A stretch of 64,000 nucleotides of DNA from Streptomyces roseoviridis (lineage in GTDB: Bacteria; Actinomycetota; Actinomycetes; Streptomycetales; Streptomycetaceae): positions 7,195,001 to 7,259,000 of the forward strand of contig NZ_BAAAWU010000001.1 of the NCBI RefSeq assembly GCF_039535235.1. The letters run 5' to 3'. Below the pieces are notes generated by a model. It was not told where the DNA came from, did no database searches, and saw only the letters and a program-made list of their open reading frames with translations. The position numbers and the translations under genes were made by a program. Positions 24,026 through 31,852 of this stretch are shown here, piece by piece (the stretch's first letter is position 1; each line of letters opens with the position of its first letter).

Positions 24026-26935
24026 ATGCCGCCACGATCACGACCGCGAAGAGCACGCGGATTCCTGGCCGCGCTCACCGCCGTACTCGCCCTGCCCGCC
24101 GGACAACTCGCCGCCGGACCGGCGGCCCAGGCCGCCGGCGTCCAGTGCAGCGTCGACTACCGGACCAACGACTGGGGCTCCGGCTTCACCGCCGAGCTCA
24201 CCCTCACCAACCGCGCCACCACCGCCCTCGACGGCTGGACCCTCAGCTACGCCTACGCCGGTGACCAGAAGCTGACCAACGGCTGGAACGGCACCTGGAC
24301 CCAGTCCGGGAAGACCGTCACCGTCACCGCCGCCGGCTGGAACCACACCGTCGCAGCGGGCGCCGCCGTCACCACCGGCGCCCAGTTCTCCTACACGGGC
24401 ACGAACACGGCGCCGAACTCCTTCTCGGTCAACGGCACCCCCTGCACCGGTGCCCACCAGGCACCCGTCACCGTCCTCACCAGCCCCGCGCCCGGCGCCG
24501 TCCACACCGAGGGCGACCCGGTCCCGCTCGCGGCCACCGCGGCCGCCGCCGACGGCGCCGCGATCGAGAAGGTCGAGTTCTACAGCGACACGACCCTGCT
24601 CGGCACCGACACCACCGCCCCCTACACGCTCGGCGTCACCTCCCTGCCCGCCGGCGCCCACTCGCTCTACGCCGCGGCGTACGACTCCCTCGGAGCCAGG
24701 GGAGAATCGCCGCCCGTGGGCATCACCGTCGCCGCCGGCCCCGCGCTCGTCGCCACCCCCGCCCAGCTCGCCGTACGCCAGGGCGGCACCGGCACCTTCG
24801 AGCTGAAGCTCTCCACCCGGCCCGCGGCGGACGTCACCGTGAACGTCGCCCGCACCTCGGGCGTCACCGGCCTCACCGCGAGCCCGGCCGGCCTCACCTT
24901 CACCCCGGCGAACTGGAACACCGCCCAGAAGGTGACCGTCAGCGCCGCCGCCACCGGCACCGGCACGGCCGTCTTCACCGCGACCGCCCCCGGCCACGCC
25001 AAGGCCGAGGTCACCGTCACCCAGCTGGCCGCGAACTCCACGTACGACGCCCGCTTCCTCGACCTCCACGGGAAGATCACCAACCCGGCCAACGGCTACT
25101 TCTCGCCCGAGGGCATCCCGTACCACTCCGTCGAGACCCTGATCGTCGAGGCTCCCGACCACGGCCACGAGACGACCTCGGAGGCGTACAGCTACCTCGT
25201 CTGGCTCCAGGCGATGTACGGGAAGATCACCGGTGACTGGTCGAAGTTCAACGGCGCGTGGGACACCCTCGAGAAGTACATGATCCCCACGCACGCGGAC
25301 CAGCCCACCAACTCCTTCTACGCTCCCGGCAAGCCGGCCACCTACGCGCCCGAGTGGGACCTGCCGTCCCAGTACCCGGCGAAGCTGGAGCCGTCGGCGA
25401 CCTCCGGCTCCGACCCGCTCGCCGCCGAGCTGAAGAGCGCGTACGGCACCGACGACATCTACGGCATGCACTGGATCCAGGACGTCGACAACGTCTACGG
25501 CTTCGGCAACGAGCCGGGGAAGTGCTCCGCCGGGCCGACGGCGACCGGACCCTCGTACGTCAACACCTTCCAGCGCGGCCCCCAGGAGTCCGTCTGGGAG
25601 ACCGTCACCCACCCGACCTGCGACAACTTCTCCTACGGCGGCAGGAACGGCTTCCTCGACCTGTTCACCGGCGACAGCTCCTACGCCAAGCAGTGGAAGT
25701 TCACCAACGCCCCCGACGCCGACGCCCGCGCCGTCCAGGCCGCCTACTGGGCCGACGTCTGGGCCAAGCAGCAGGGCAAGGGCGCCCAGGTCGCCACGAC
25801 CGTCGGCAAGGCCGCCAAGATGGGCGACTACCTGCGTTACGCCATGTTCGACAAGTACTTCAAGAAGGTCGGGGACTGCGTCGGGCCGACCGCCTGCCCG
25901 GCCGGCACCGGCAAGAACAGCGCCCACTACCTGATGTCCTGGTACTACGCCTGGGGCGGCGCCACCGACACCTCGTCCGGCTGGGCGTGGCGGATCGGCT
26001 CCAGCCACGCGCACGGCGGCTACCAGAACCCGCTGGCCGCCTACGCGCTCAGCTCGTACGCCCCGCTGAAGCCCAAGTCCGCCACCGGTGCCGCCGACTG
26101 GAGCACCAGCCTCAAGCGGCAGCTGGAGTTCTACCGCTGGCTGCAGTCCGACGAGGGCGCCATCGCGGGCGGCGCCACCAACAGCTGGCAGGGCCGCTAC
26201 GCCACCCCGCCGGCCGGCACGCCCACCTTCTACGGCATGTACTACGACGAGAAGCCGGTCTACCACGACCCGCCGTCCAACCAGTGGTTCGGCTTCCAGG
26301 CATGGTCGATGGAGCGCGTCGCCGAGTACTACCAGCAGACCGGTGACACCGCCGCCAAGGCCGTGCTCGACAAGTGGGTCGCCTGGGCCCTGTCGAAGAC
26401 GACGGTCAACCCCGACGGCACCTACCGCGTGCCCTCCACCCTCCAGTGGTCCGGCGCGCCCGACACCTGGAACGCCGCGAACCCCGGCGCCAACAAGGGG
26501 CTGCACGTCACCGTCGCCGACTACACCGACGACGTCGGCGTGGCCGCCGCCTACGCCAAGACCCTGACCTACTACGCGGCCAGGTCCGGCCACGCGGAGG
26601 CCAAGCGGGTCGCCAAGGCCCTGCTCGACGGCATGTGGACCCACCACCAGGACCCGCTGGGCATCGCGGTCCCGGAGACCCGCGCCGACTACAACCGCTT
26701 CGACGACCCCGTGTACGTCCCCGGCGGCTGGACCGGCACCATGCCCAACGGCGACACCGTGAACTCCTCGTCCACCTTCGCCTCGATCCGCTCCTTCTAC
26801 GCGGACGACCCGGCCTGGCCGAAGATCGAGGCCTATCTGGCGGGCGGCGCCGCCCCCGTCTTCACCTACCACCGCTTCTGGGCCCAGGCGGACATCGCCC
26901 TGGCCATGGGCTCGTACGCGGAGCTGCTCGAATAA
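24026..26935 (+). CDS. Secreted GH48 reducing-end cellobiohydrolase with CBM2 and Ig-like modules
   Basis: A 969-residue exported exocellulase. The order is: signal peptide to about residue 32 (AAQAAG), CBM2 (about 33-137), a bacterial Ig-like module (about 145-235; GAVHTEGDPVPLAATAA), a second beta-sandwich (about 236-330) and the GH48 catalytic domain (about 335-969), which begins YDARFLDLHGKITNPANGYF and contains EAPDHGHETTSEAYSYLVWL, the segment with the conserved catalytic glutamate. GH48 enzymes act processively from reducing ends. ATG 24026 has GAGGAGAACC upstream. It carries a CebR box and is divergent from GH6. Confidence 0.94.
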   Translation: MPPRSRPRRARGFLAALTAVLALPAGQLAAGPAAQAAGVQCSVDYRTNDWGSGFTAELTLTNRATTALDGWTLSYAYAGDQKLTNGWNGTWTQSGKTVTVTAAGWNHTVAAGAAVTTGAQFSYTGTNTAPNSFSVNGTPCTGAHQAPVTVLTSPAPGAVHTEGDPVPLAATAAAADGAAIEKVEFYSDTTLLGTDTTAPYTLGVTSLPAGAHSLYAAAYDSLGARGESPPVGITVAAGPALVATPAQLAVRQGGTGTFELKLSTRPAADVTVNVARTSGVTGLTASPAGLTFTPANWNTAQKVTVSAAATGTGTAVFTATAPGHAKAEVTVTQLAANSTYDARFLDLHGKITNPANGYFSPEGIPYHSVETLIVEAPDHGHETTSEAYSYLVWLQAMYGKITGDWSKFNGAWDTLEKYMIPTHADQPTNSFYAPGKPATYAPEWDLPSQYPAKLEPSATSGSDPLAAELKSAYGTDDIYGMHWIQDVDNVYGFGNEPGKCSAGPTATGPSYVNTFQRGPQESVWETVTHPTCDNFSYGGRNGFLDLFTGDSSYAKQWKFTNAPDADARAVQAAYWADVWAKQQGKGAQVATTVGKAAKMGDYLRYAMFDKYFKKVGDCVGPTACPAGTGKNSAHYLMSWYYAWGGATDTSSGWAWRIGSSHAHGGYQNPLAAYALSSYAPLKPKSATGAADWSTSLKRQLEFYRWLQSDEGAIAGGATNSWQGRYATPPAGTPTFYGMYYDEKPVYHDPPSNQWFGFQAWSMERVAEYYQQTGDTAAKAVLDKWVAWALSKTTVNPDGTYRVPSTLQWSGAPDTWNAANPGANKGLHVTVADYTDDVGVAAAYAKTLTYYAARSGHAEAKRVAKALLDGMWTHHQDPLGIAVPETRADYNRFDDPVYVPGGWTGTMPNGDTVNSSSTFASIRSFYADDPAWPKIEAYLAGGAAPVFTYHRFWAQADIALAMGSYAELLE

Positions 26936-26974
26936 CCGCCGCCCCGCGAAGAGAAGCGGACCCGCGTACGACAC

Positions 26975-27008
26975 GGCCGGGCGGACCCCTGCGGGGGCCC
27001 GCCCGGCC
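26975..27008 (+). terminator. Strong terminator hairpin after GH48
   Basis: GGCCGGGCGG (26975-26984) pairs with CCGCCCGGCC (26999-27008), with inner CCCC/GGGG pairing, 40 bp past the stop codon. Confidence 0.7.
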
Positions 27009-27060
27009 CTGTGCCGTGGGCGGAGCGGCTCATGATCTCCGGAAGGAAGGCCCAGGTCTC

Positions 27061-27141
27061 CGGCGAGGTGCGGCGCGGCCCCGCGAGGAACGATGCGGCC
27101 CTGCGATGCCCCGTGCAGACCCGGCGAGGTGCGGCGCGGCC
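27061..27141. repeat. Two direct 20-bp repeats upstream of the LacI gene
   Basis: CGGCGAGGTGCGGCGCGGCC occurs identically at 27061-27080 and 27122-27141, 61 bp apart. It lies in the 416-bp gap between GH48 and the LacI cassette, where I see no gene. The spacing of about six helical turns is compatible with paired protein sites but could be simple duplication. Confidence 0.5.
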
Positions 27142-27248
27142 CGCGCATCCGGTGCGGCCCCGGCCCGCTCGGCAGGCCGTCGTCCCGGGCCGGGCCCCGT
27201 CTTCCGGTCTTCCGGCCGGAGGGGTAGGGTCGGCGCCGCGCACACTGT

Positions 27249-27262
27249 CGAAGCGCTTCACC
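27249..27262. promoter_or_regulatory. LacI-type operator CGAAGCGCTTCACC
   Basis: GAAGCGCTTC is a perfect palindrome at 27250-27259, 90 bp before the LacI-family gene. The 14-mer, read on the other strand as GGTGAAGCGCTTCG, recurs exactly at 51328-51341 before the pectin/ABC operon. This suggests one regulator for both. Confidence 0.65.
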
Positions 27263-27351
27263 GACGGACCCCGGAACAGAGCAAGGCGAAGCAACACGAA
27301 GCGCCACACCACCACTTGACGGGATCTCGCGGAAACGGGGCGGAGAAGAGC

Positions 27352-28374
27352 GTGGTCACCCTCGCGGACGTCGCCCGCCACGCCGGAGTCGCGGCCGGCA
27401 CCGTCAGCCATGTGCTGAGCGGCAAGCGGTCCACCTCCGCTGCCACCCGCGAGCGCATCCAGCACGGCATCGAACAGCTCGGCTACCGCCCGCACGCCGG
27501 CGCCCGGGCCCTGGCGAGCAGCCGGACCGACGTCCTCGCCCTGATGATGCCGCTGCGGACCGGCATCCACGCGCCCGTCCTCATGGAGATCGCGACGGCC
27601 GTCACCACCACGGCCCGCGCCCACGGTTACGACGTCCTGCTGCTCACCGGGGAGGAGGGGCCCGAGGCGATCCGCCGCGTCGACGGCAGCGCCCTCGCCG
27701 ACGCGTTCATCGTGACCGACGTCGGACTCGACGACCCCCGCCTGCCCTCCCTCAAGGCCGCCGAACGACCCTCCGTCCTCATCGGGCGGCCCGCCGACAC
27801 CTCCGGACTCAGCTGCGTGGACCTCGACTTCGAAGCCGCCGGGGCCCGGTGCGTGGACCACCTCGCCGCGCTCGGACACCGGCAGATCGCGGTCCTCGGC
27901 GAACCCCCCGCCGTCTGCGCCCGCGGCACCGGCTCCGCCGAACGCACCCTGCGCGGCCTGCGCACGGCCGCCGCCGCGCACGGTGCCGGCCTGCTCCACC
28001 GGCCCACCGCCGCCGGCCACGCCGCCGTCGCCGCCATGCTGACCCGCGTCTTCGAGGAACGCCCCGCCACCACCGCCCTCGTCGTCCGGAACGAGGCCGC
28101 CGTCGAACCCCTCCTCACCGTGCTCCGCCGCGACGGCCGCGCCGTCCCCGAGGACGTCTCCCTCTTCGCCGTCTGCGCCGGACAGTCCGCCGCCCAGGCG
28201 TCCGCACCGCTCACCTCCATCGGCGTCCCCGCCCAGGAGATGGGCCGCCGCGCCGTGGAACGGCTCGTCGCCCAGCTCGGCGGACAGGAGCCGCCCGGCA
28301 CCGTCCTGCTCGCCCCCGAGGTCGACGACCGAGGCAGCACGGGCCCGGCGCCCACCGCCGCGCCGGCGCGGTGA
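27352..28374 (+). CDS. LacI-family transcriptional regulator
   Basis: A 340-residue sugar-responsive repressor. The head domain is TLADVARHAGVAAGTVSHVL with hinge PHAGARALAS at about 44-53. The effector domain is shorter on conserved sugar-contact residues than CebR. It starts at GTG 27352 behind GGAGAAGA. Its TGA overlaps the GTG of the following sigma factor gene (GTGA), so the two are translationally coupled, an unusual partner for a LacI protein. A matching operator lies 90 bp upstream and another before the pectin operon. The effector may be a pectin- or hemicellulose-derived sugar (inference). Confidence 0.9.
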   Translation: MVTLADVARHAGVAAGTVSHVLSGKRSTSAATRERIQHGIEQLGYRPHAGARALASSRTDVLALMMPLRTGIHAPVLMEIATAVTTTARAHGYDVLLLTGEEGPEAIRRVDGSALADAFIVTDVGLDDPRLPSLKAAERPSVLIGRPADTSGLSCVDLDFEAAGARCVDHLAALGHRQIAVLGEPPAVCARGTGSAERTLRGLRTAAAAHGAGLLHRPTAAGHAAVAAMLTRVFEERPATTALVVRNEAAVEPLLTVLRRDGRAVPEDVSLFAVCAGQSAAQASAPLTSIGVPAQEMGRRAVERLVAQLGGQEPPGTVLLAPEVDDRGSTGPAPTAAPAR

Positions 28375-28892
28375 GGGGCGAGGACGAGGCCGAGTTCCGC
28401 GCCTTCTTCGAGCGCCACTACGCCGAACTCGCCCGCTTCGCCCACCTGCTGAGCGGTGAGCCCGAGGCCGCCGACGACCTCGCCGCCGACGCCATGGTCG
28501 CCCTGTGGCACCGCTGGGACCGGGTGCGCGGCGCGGACCGCCCCCTCGCCTACGCCCGGGGCGTCGTCGCCCACCTCGTCCGCAGCCGCATCCGTGGCGC
28601 CGTGCGCGAACGGCGCCGGATCGCCCTGTTCTGGGACCGGCGCGCCGAGCACAAGGACGACCCCGACGTGCCCGCCGTCCTCGACGTACGGGCCGCGCTG
28701 CGCGCCCTGCCCTTCCGCAAGCGCGCCTGCGTGGTGCTGCGCCATGCCTTCGACCTGTCGGAACGCGACACCGCCCGGGCGCTCGGCATCTCCGTCGGCA
28801 CGGTCAAGAGCCAGACCTCCAAGGGCATGGCCGAGCTCCAGCGACTGCTCGGCCCCGGGGCCGCCTCCGAACTGGCCGGAAGGAGGGCCTGA
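28371..28892 (+). CDS. RNA polymerase sigma factor, ECF / SigE-like family
   Basis: A 173-residue extracytoplasmic-function sigma factor. Region 2 is FRAFFERHYAELARFAHLL to ADDLAADAMVALWHRW. Region 4 is ALRALPFRKRACVVLRHAFD then SERDTARALGISVGTVKSQT. It starts at GTG 28371, overlapping the LacI stop by four bases, and its own stop overlaps the next ATG (TGATG). The next gene encodes a one-pass membrane protein, so this looks like a sigma/anti-sigma pair tied to a sugar repressor. Its promoter targets are not known. Confidence 0.9.
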   Translation: MRGEDEAEFRAFFERHYAELARFAHLLSGEPEAADDLAADAMVALWHRWDRVRGADRPLAYARGVVAHLVRSRIRGAVRERRRIALFWDRRAEHKDDPDVPAVLDVRAALRALPFRKRACVVLRHAFDLSERDTARALGISVGTVKSQTSKGMAELQRLLGPGAASELAGRRA

Positions 28893-29743
28893 TGGACCTG
28901 CCCGAGAGGGACCACGACGAGACCGCGGGCTGCGACGAGCCGCTCCGCGCCGAGCTGCGGGAGGCCGCCGCCGCCCACGTGCCCGACCGGGCCCGGATGC
29001 TCGCCCGGGTCGAGCGGGGCCTCGCGGCCCGCCCGGCGGCCCCCGCCGCCCGGCCCGCGCCCTGGCTCCGGGCGGCCGGGGCGGCCCTCGCCGTCGTCGC
29101 CGTCGTGGCCGCCGCAGCCCTGGTGGTGCCGGTGCTGCCCGGCCCCGACGGCCCGCCCGGCCCGGCCGTTCCCGCCGCCACGGGAAGCACGTCCGCCACG
29201 GCGACCGCCCCCGCCACCGGAACGGCTCCCACCGGAACGGCACCCTCCACAGGAACCGCACCACCCACCGGCACCGCACCCGCCATTACCGGCACCCCTT
29301 CCACCGCGGCCACCACCGGAGCCCCGCCCGCCCCGACGCCCCTGCCGCTCACCGTCACGGGTGTCATCGACCCCGGCAGCAACCGCTACTGGGCCCAGAG
29401 CGACCTCACGCTGACCGTCCCGGCGCCGCTGACCGCGCTCACCGTCGAACTGCGCGTCGCCCAGACCGGCGGCGTCGCCTCCACCGGCCACTGGCGCACC
29501 CTGCCGCCCGAGGACTTCACCGTCTCCGTACGGGAGGCGGACGGGGCCCTCGTCTACCGCTGGACCCTCAAGGCGGGCCGCACCGCCCCGGCCGGCCGGC
29601 ACGTGTTCGCCGCCCAGTACGACCACGCCGAGGGCGAGCGGGCCGCCGAATCCGACACGTACACCGTGACGGCCACGGACGCCTCGGGCCGCCGGGCCAC
29701 CGCGCACGGTGGCTTCGCGCCTCGACAACGACCACCACGATGA
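28892..29743 (+). CDS. Putative transmembrane anti-sigma / sensor protein with extracellular beta domain
   Basis: A 283-residue protein coupled to the sigma gene by a TGATG overlap. Residues 1-57 are cytoplasmic (charged, with VPDRARMLARVERGLA), 58-82 form one membrane helix, and 83-157 are a Thr/Ala/Pro linker with TGTAP repeats. Residues 158-270 are a predicted extracellular beta-sandwich (NRYWAQSDLTLTVPAP; GRHVFAAQYDHAEGER). No zinc anti-sigma H-x3-C-x2-C motif is present. The layout recalls clostridial RsgI proteins, whose outer domain senses polysaccharide. I do not recognise the outer domain; a polysaccharide-sensing role is inference from the cellulase neighbourhood. Confidence 0.75.
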   Translation: MDLPERDHDETAGCDEPLRAELREAAAAHVPDRARMLARVERGLAARPAAPAARPAPWLRAAGAALAVVAVVAAAALVVPVLPGPDGPPGPAVPAATGSTSATATAPATGTAPTGTAPSTGTAPPTGTAPAITGTPSTAATTGAPPAPTPLPLTVTGVIDPGSNRYWAQSDLTLTVPAPLTALTVELRVAQTGGVASTGHWRTLPPEDFTVSVREADGALVYRWTLKAGRTAPAGRHVFAAQYDHAEGERAAESDTYTVTATDASGRRATAHGGFAPRQRPPR

Positions 29744-29941
29744 CGTTCACCGACGGCATCCGGCTGATGAGGAGGGCGTCCACGCCTCCTACGCCGAGGT
29801 CCGCGGCCTCGGCGCGCGCCGACCGGTTCACCGCCGACGTCTCCGCCAGGCAGGTCCGCACCCGGGGCGACACCCTCGACCCGGCCTGATCACGCCCGAT
29901 CACTTCTCCCCGGCCACCGGCGTCATCGGCGTGCGCCTGGC

Positions 29942-29989
29942 CCACCACGCCGAAGGGGCGGCCGGAGAGCCGCGCCTCCGGCGTGGTGG
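29942..29989. terminator. Bidirectional terminator-like inverted repeat
   Basis: CCACCACGCCG (29942-29952) is exactly complementary to CGGCGTGGTGG (29979-29989) in the 261-bp gap between two convergent genes. The first part of the gap (29741-29889) holds a 49-codon open frame without support. Confidence 0.55.
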
Positions 29990-30004
29990 AACCGGCCGCT
30001 CGGA

Positions 30005-30907
30005 TCAGGAGGCCCGGTAGAGCGGGTCCCTGCCCAGCTCGTGCTCCATCACGGCCCGGCGCACACTCGTGACGAAGCCGTTCCAGTAGGCGGCGGCGTC
30101 CGGGTTGCCGGCGCTCGGCACACCGGCGGTGGCCCGCCGGTTGGCGGCGCCGGAGAAGTTGCCGAACATGGCGGCGCGCAGGGCGGTGGAGATCTCCAGC
30201 TGGGCGCCGGCGCCGGTGCGGGTGCGGTTGACGATGTTGGCGGGGTCGTCTCCGTTGAGCGGGTCGTCGGCGCCGGCGACGACCACGGTCACGTTCCCGG
30301 TCGTGGTCAGACCCGATGCGGCGAACGCCGCCGCCAGGTTGCGCCGGAGCCGGGTGTCCCGCCCGCCGATGACCACCTTCTTCTGCACGTCCTCGGCGAA
30401 GCCGTGGAGGGAGACGGCGTACAGGTTGTTCGCGCACACGGCGAGCGCGGCCGGATCGTCGCAGTTGGTCGACGTGACGTGCTGCGTCCCGGAGTTCTGC
30501 AGCGCCTCGAACATCCAGTAGTCGCGCTGCGTCTCGCCCGGCAGCGCCGCGGCCGACGGGTCGGTGTCGGCGTCGAAGGGCCGGTAGCCCGCGATGGCCA
30601 TGCACAGCTCGCTCGTGCCCGCCTCGATGCCGCCGCCGTGCGGGGCGAGGACGGCGGTGCTGGTGACCGCGTGGCTCGACGCCTTGGTGTTGTCGGTCAG
30701 CGTGACCGGTGCGCCGATGCGGAAGCGGCGCATCCAGTCGATGCCCTCCCTGGCGGCGGCCTTGGTGTACAGGTCGCTGTTGGTCTTGTACGTGTCGGCC
30801 GCCGCCGCGACCGCCGCCCCGTCACCGACGAGGGCGTTCAGGGTGGGCAGGCCCGCGGCCACGGCGGCCACGGAGGCGAGGACGGTACGTCTGCTGGTAG
30901 GGGTCAT
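30005..30907 (-). CDS. Tat-exported poly-gamma-glutamate hydrolase family protein
   Basis: A 300-residue secreted protein. It starts with the twin-arginine signal SRRTVLASVAAVAAG and a likely cleavage near AVAAAA (about 37). The mature part has the family pattern: HGGGIEAGTSELCMAIAG at 90-107, HVTSTNCDDP at 143-152 and SLHGF at 166-170, matching PF05908, which includes the Bacillus phage poly-gamma-glutamate depolymerase PghP (zinc, carboxypeptidase-like). The conserved His and Glu are probable zinc ligands. GGAGGATC lies 9-16 bases upstream of ATG 30907. It is a single gene. Substrate in this host is unknown; relatives are best known from phages and Bacillus. Confidence 0.8.
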   Translation of the reverse strand: MTPTSRRTVLASVAAVAAGLPTLNALVGDGAAVAAAADTYKTNSDLYTKAAAREGIDWMRRFRIGAPVTLTDNTKASSHAVTSTAVLAPHGGGIEAGTSELCMAIAGYRPFDADTDPSAAALPGETQRDYWMFEALQNSGTQHVTSTNCDDPAALAVCANNLYAVSLHGFAEDVQKKVVIGGRDTRLRRNLAAAFAASGLTTTGNVTVVVAGADDPLNGDDPANIVNRTRTGAGAQLEISTALRAAMFGNFSGAANRRATAGVPSAGNPDAAAYWNGFVTSVRRAVMEHELGRDPLYRAS

Positions 30908-31059
30908 GGGGTGATCCTCCACGATCCGGCCGGGACCCCCACCGGCGGGTGCGCGCAGGACGGGAGGGGGCCCGGCGCCGAAAGGGGCGGGCCCTGGACC
31001 GTTCCGCGTCCCGCGGGCCTCAGCCGGGGATCGCGACCCGCGGGGACAAGCTCCCCGTG

Positions 31060-31213
31060 GGGGGGCGCGAAAAGGGGCGACGGCGCGCGCGTACACCGGT
31101 GCCACCTCGTCGGAGGCGACCGCGCCGGTGTCGGTGACGCGCAAGCGGACCCGTACGACGTCCCCGTCGAGCCGCGCGGTGACCTCCCCGGAGCCGAACG
31201 AGGCGGAGGACAT
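31060..31213 (-). pseudogene. Remnant of the C-terminal FnIII-like domain of a GH3 beta-glucosidase
   Basis: In the 363-bp gap between the hydrolase and the exonuclease, the minus strand from 31213 reads SASFGSGEVTARLDGDVVRV, then LRVTDTGAVASDEVAPVYAR. This matches the fibronectin-III-like domain at the end of GH3 enzymes (typically T-N-T-G-x-x-A-G-D-E-V-x-Q-x-Y). Nothing of the catalytic domain remains and similarity fades before 31060. It looks like the leftover end of a deleted beta-glucosidase gene. Based on my reading of the motif, not a search. Confidence 0.5.
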
Positions 31214-31258
31214 GCCGTGTCCGGGGAAATTCGGATGCCCCCGGCCCACCGGTGTCCC

Positions 31259-31270
31259 TAGCCTTCCGCC
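31259..31270 (+). promoter_or_regulatory. Leaderless-type promoter for the exonuclease gene
   Basis: TAGCCT at 31259-31264 lies six bases before ATG 31271, and no ribosome site is present. This spacing is the usual leaderless arrangement in actinobacteria, with transcription starting at or next to the ATG. Confidence 0.5.
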
Positions 31271-31852
31271 ATGGACAGCGGACCCGCCCTGATGAACGTC
31301 ATCGACGTCGAGGCCACCTGCTGGGACGGGCAGCCCCCGCCCGGCGCGGTGAGCGAGATCATCGAGATCGGCCTCACCGTCGTCGACCTCGCGGCCCGGC
31401 GCCGCGTCTCCCGGCACGGGATCCTGGTGCGGCCCGCCCGTTCCGAGGTCAGCGCCTTCTGTACCGAACTCACCGGCCTCACCCCGGCCGACGTCGCGCG
31501 GGGCGTCACCTTCGCCGAGGCCGTCCGGATCCTCGCCGACGAGTACGACGCCCGGCGGCGCCCCTGGGCGAGCTGGGGCGACTACGACCGCAAGCAGTTC
31601 GAGGCGCAGTGCCGGGCCACCGGGGCGCCCTACCCGTTCGGCCGCCCCGCCGAGCGCGGCCACACCAACGCCAAGGCCGTGTTCACCGAGGCGTACGGGC
31701 TGCGGAAGCGCCCCGGCATGGCGGGCGCCTTGAAGACCGCCGGGCTGCCCCTGGAGGGCCGCCACCACCGGGGCGAGGACGACGCCTGGAACATCGCCGC
31801 CCTCGTCCTCGACCTCGTGGGCCGCGGGGCCTGGCCCCGCGAGGAGCCCTAA
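31271..31852 (+). CDS. 3'-5' exonuclease, DEDDh (ERI1/KapD-like) family
   Basis: A 193-residue DnaQ-fold exonuclease. The DEDDh residues are visible: Asp12/Glu14 in NVIDVEATCWDG, Asp in SWGDYDRKQF, and HHRGEDDAWNIAA with the catalytic His and last Asp. VSEIIEIGLTVVD is the usual first core strand pair. The ERI1/KapD-type sequence DVEATCWDG suggests RNA or short-duplex trimming rather than proofreading. It appears leaderless. Its TAA is interleaved with the stop codon of the convergent permease gene in the four bases CTAA (31849-31852). Confidence 0.88.
   Translation: MDSGPALMNVIDVEATCWDGQPPPGAVSEIIEIGLTVVDLAARRRVSRHGILVRPARSEVSAFCTELTGLTPADVARGVTFAEAVRILADEYDARRRPWASWGDYDRKQFEAQCRATGAPYPFGRPAERGHTNAKAVFTEAYGLRKRPGMAGALKTAGLPLEGRHHRGEDDAWNIAALVLDLVGRGAWPREEP

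Noticed and set aside
29741..29889. 49-codon plus-strand frame after the membrane sensor gene
   Set aside because: No ribosome site, domain or convincing codon bias, and the frame on the opposite strand is equally open.
30005..30907. Poly-gamma-glutamate hydrolase taken as a sign of a prophage
   Set aside because: No integrase, structural or lysis genes are near; the gene has a Tat signal and host-like codon use.
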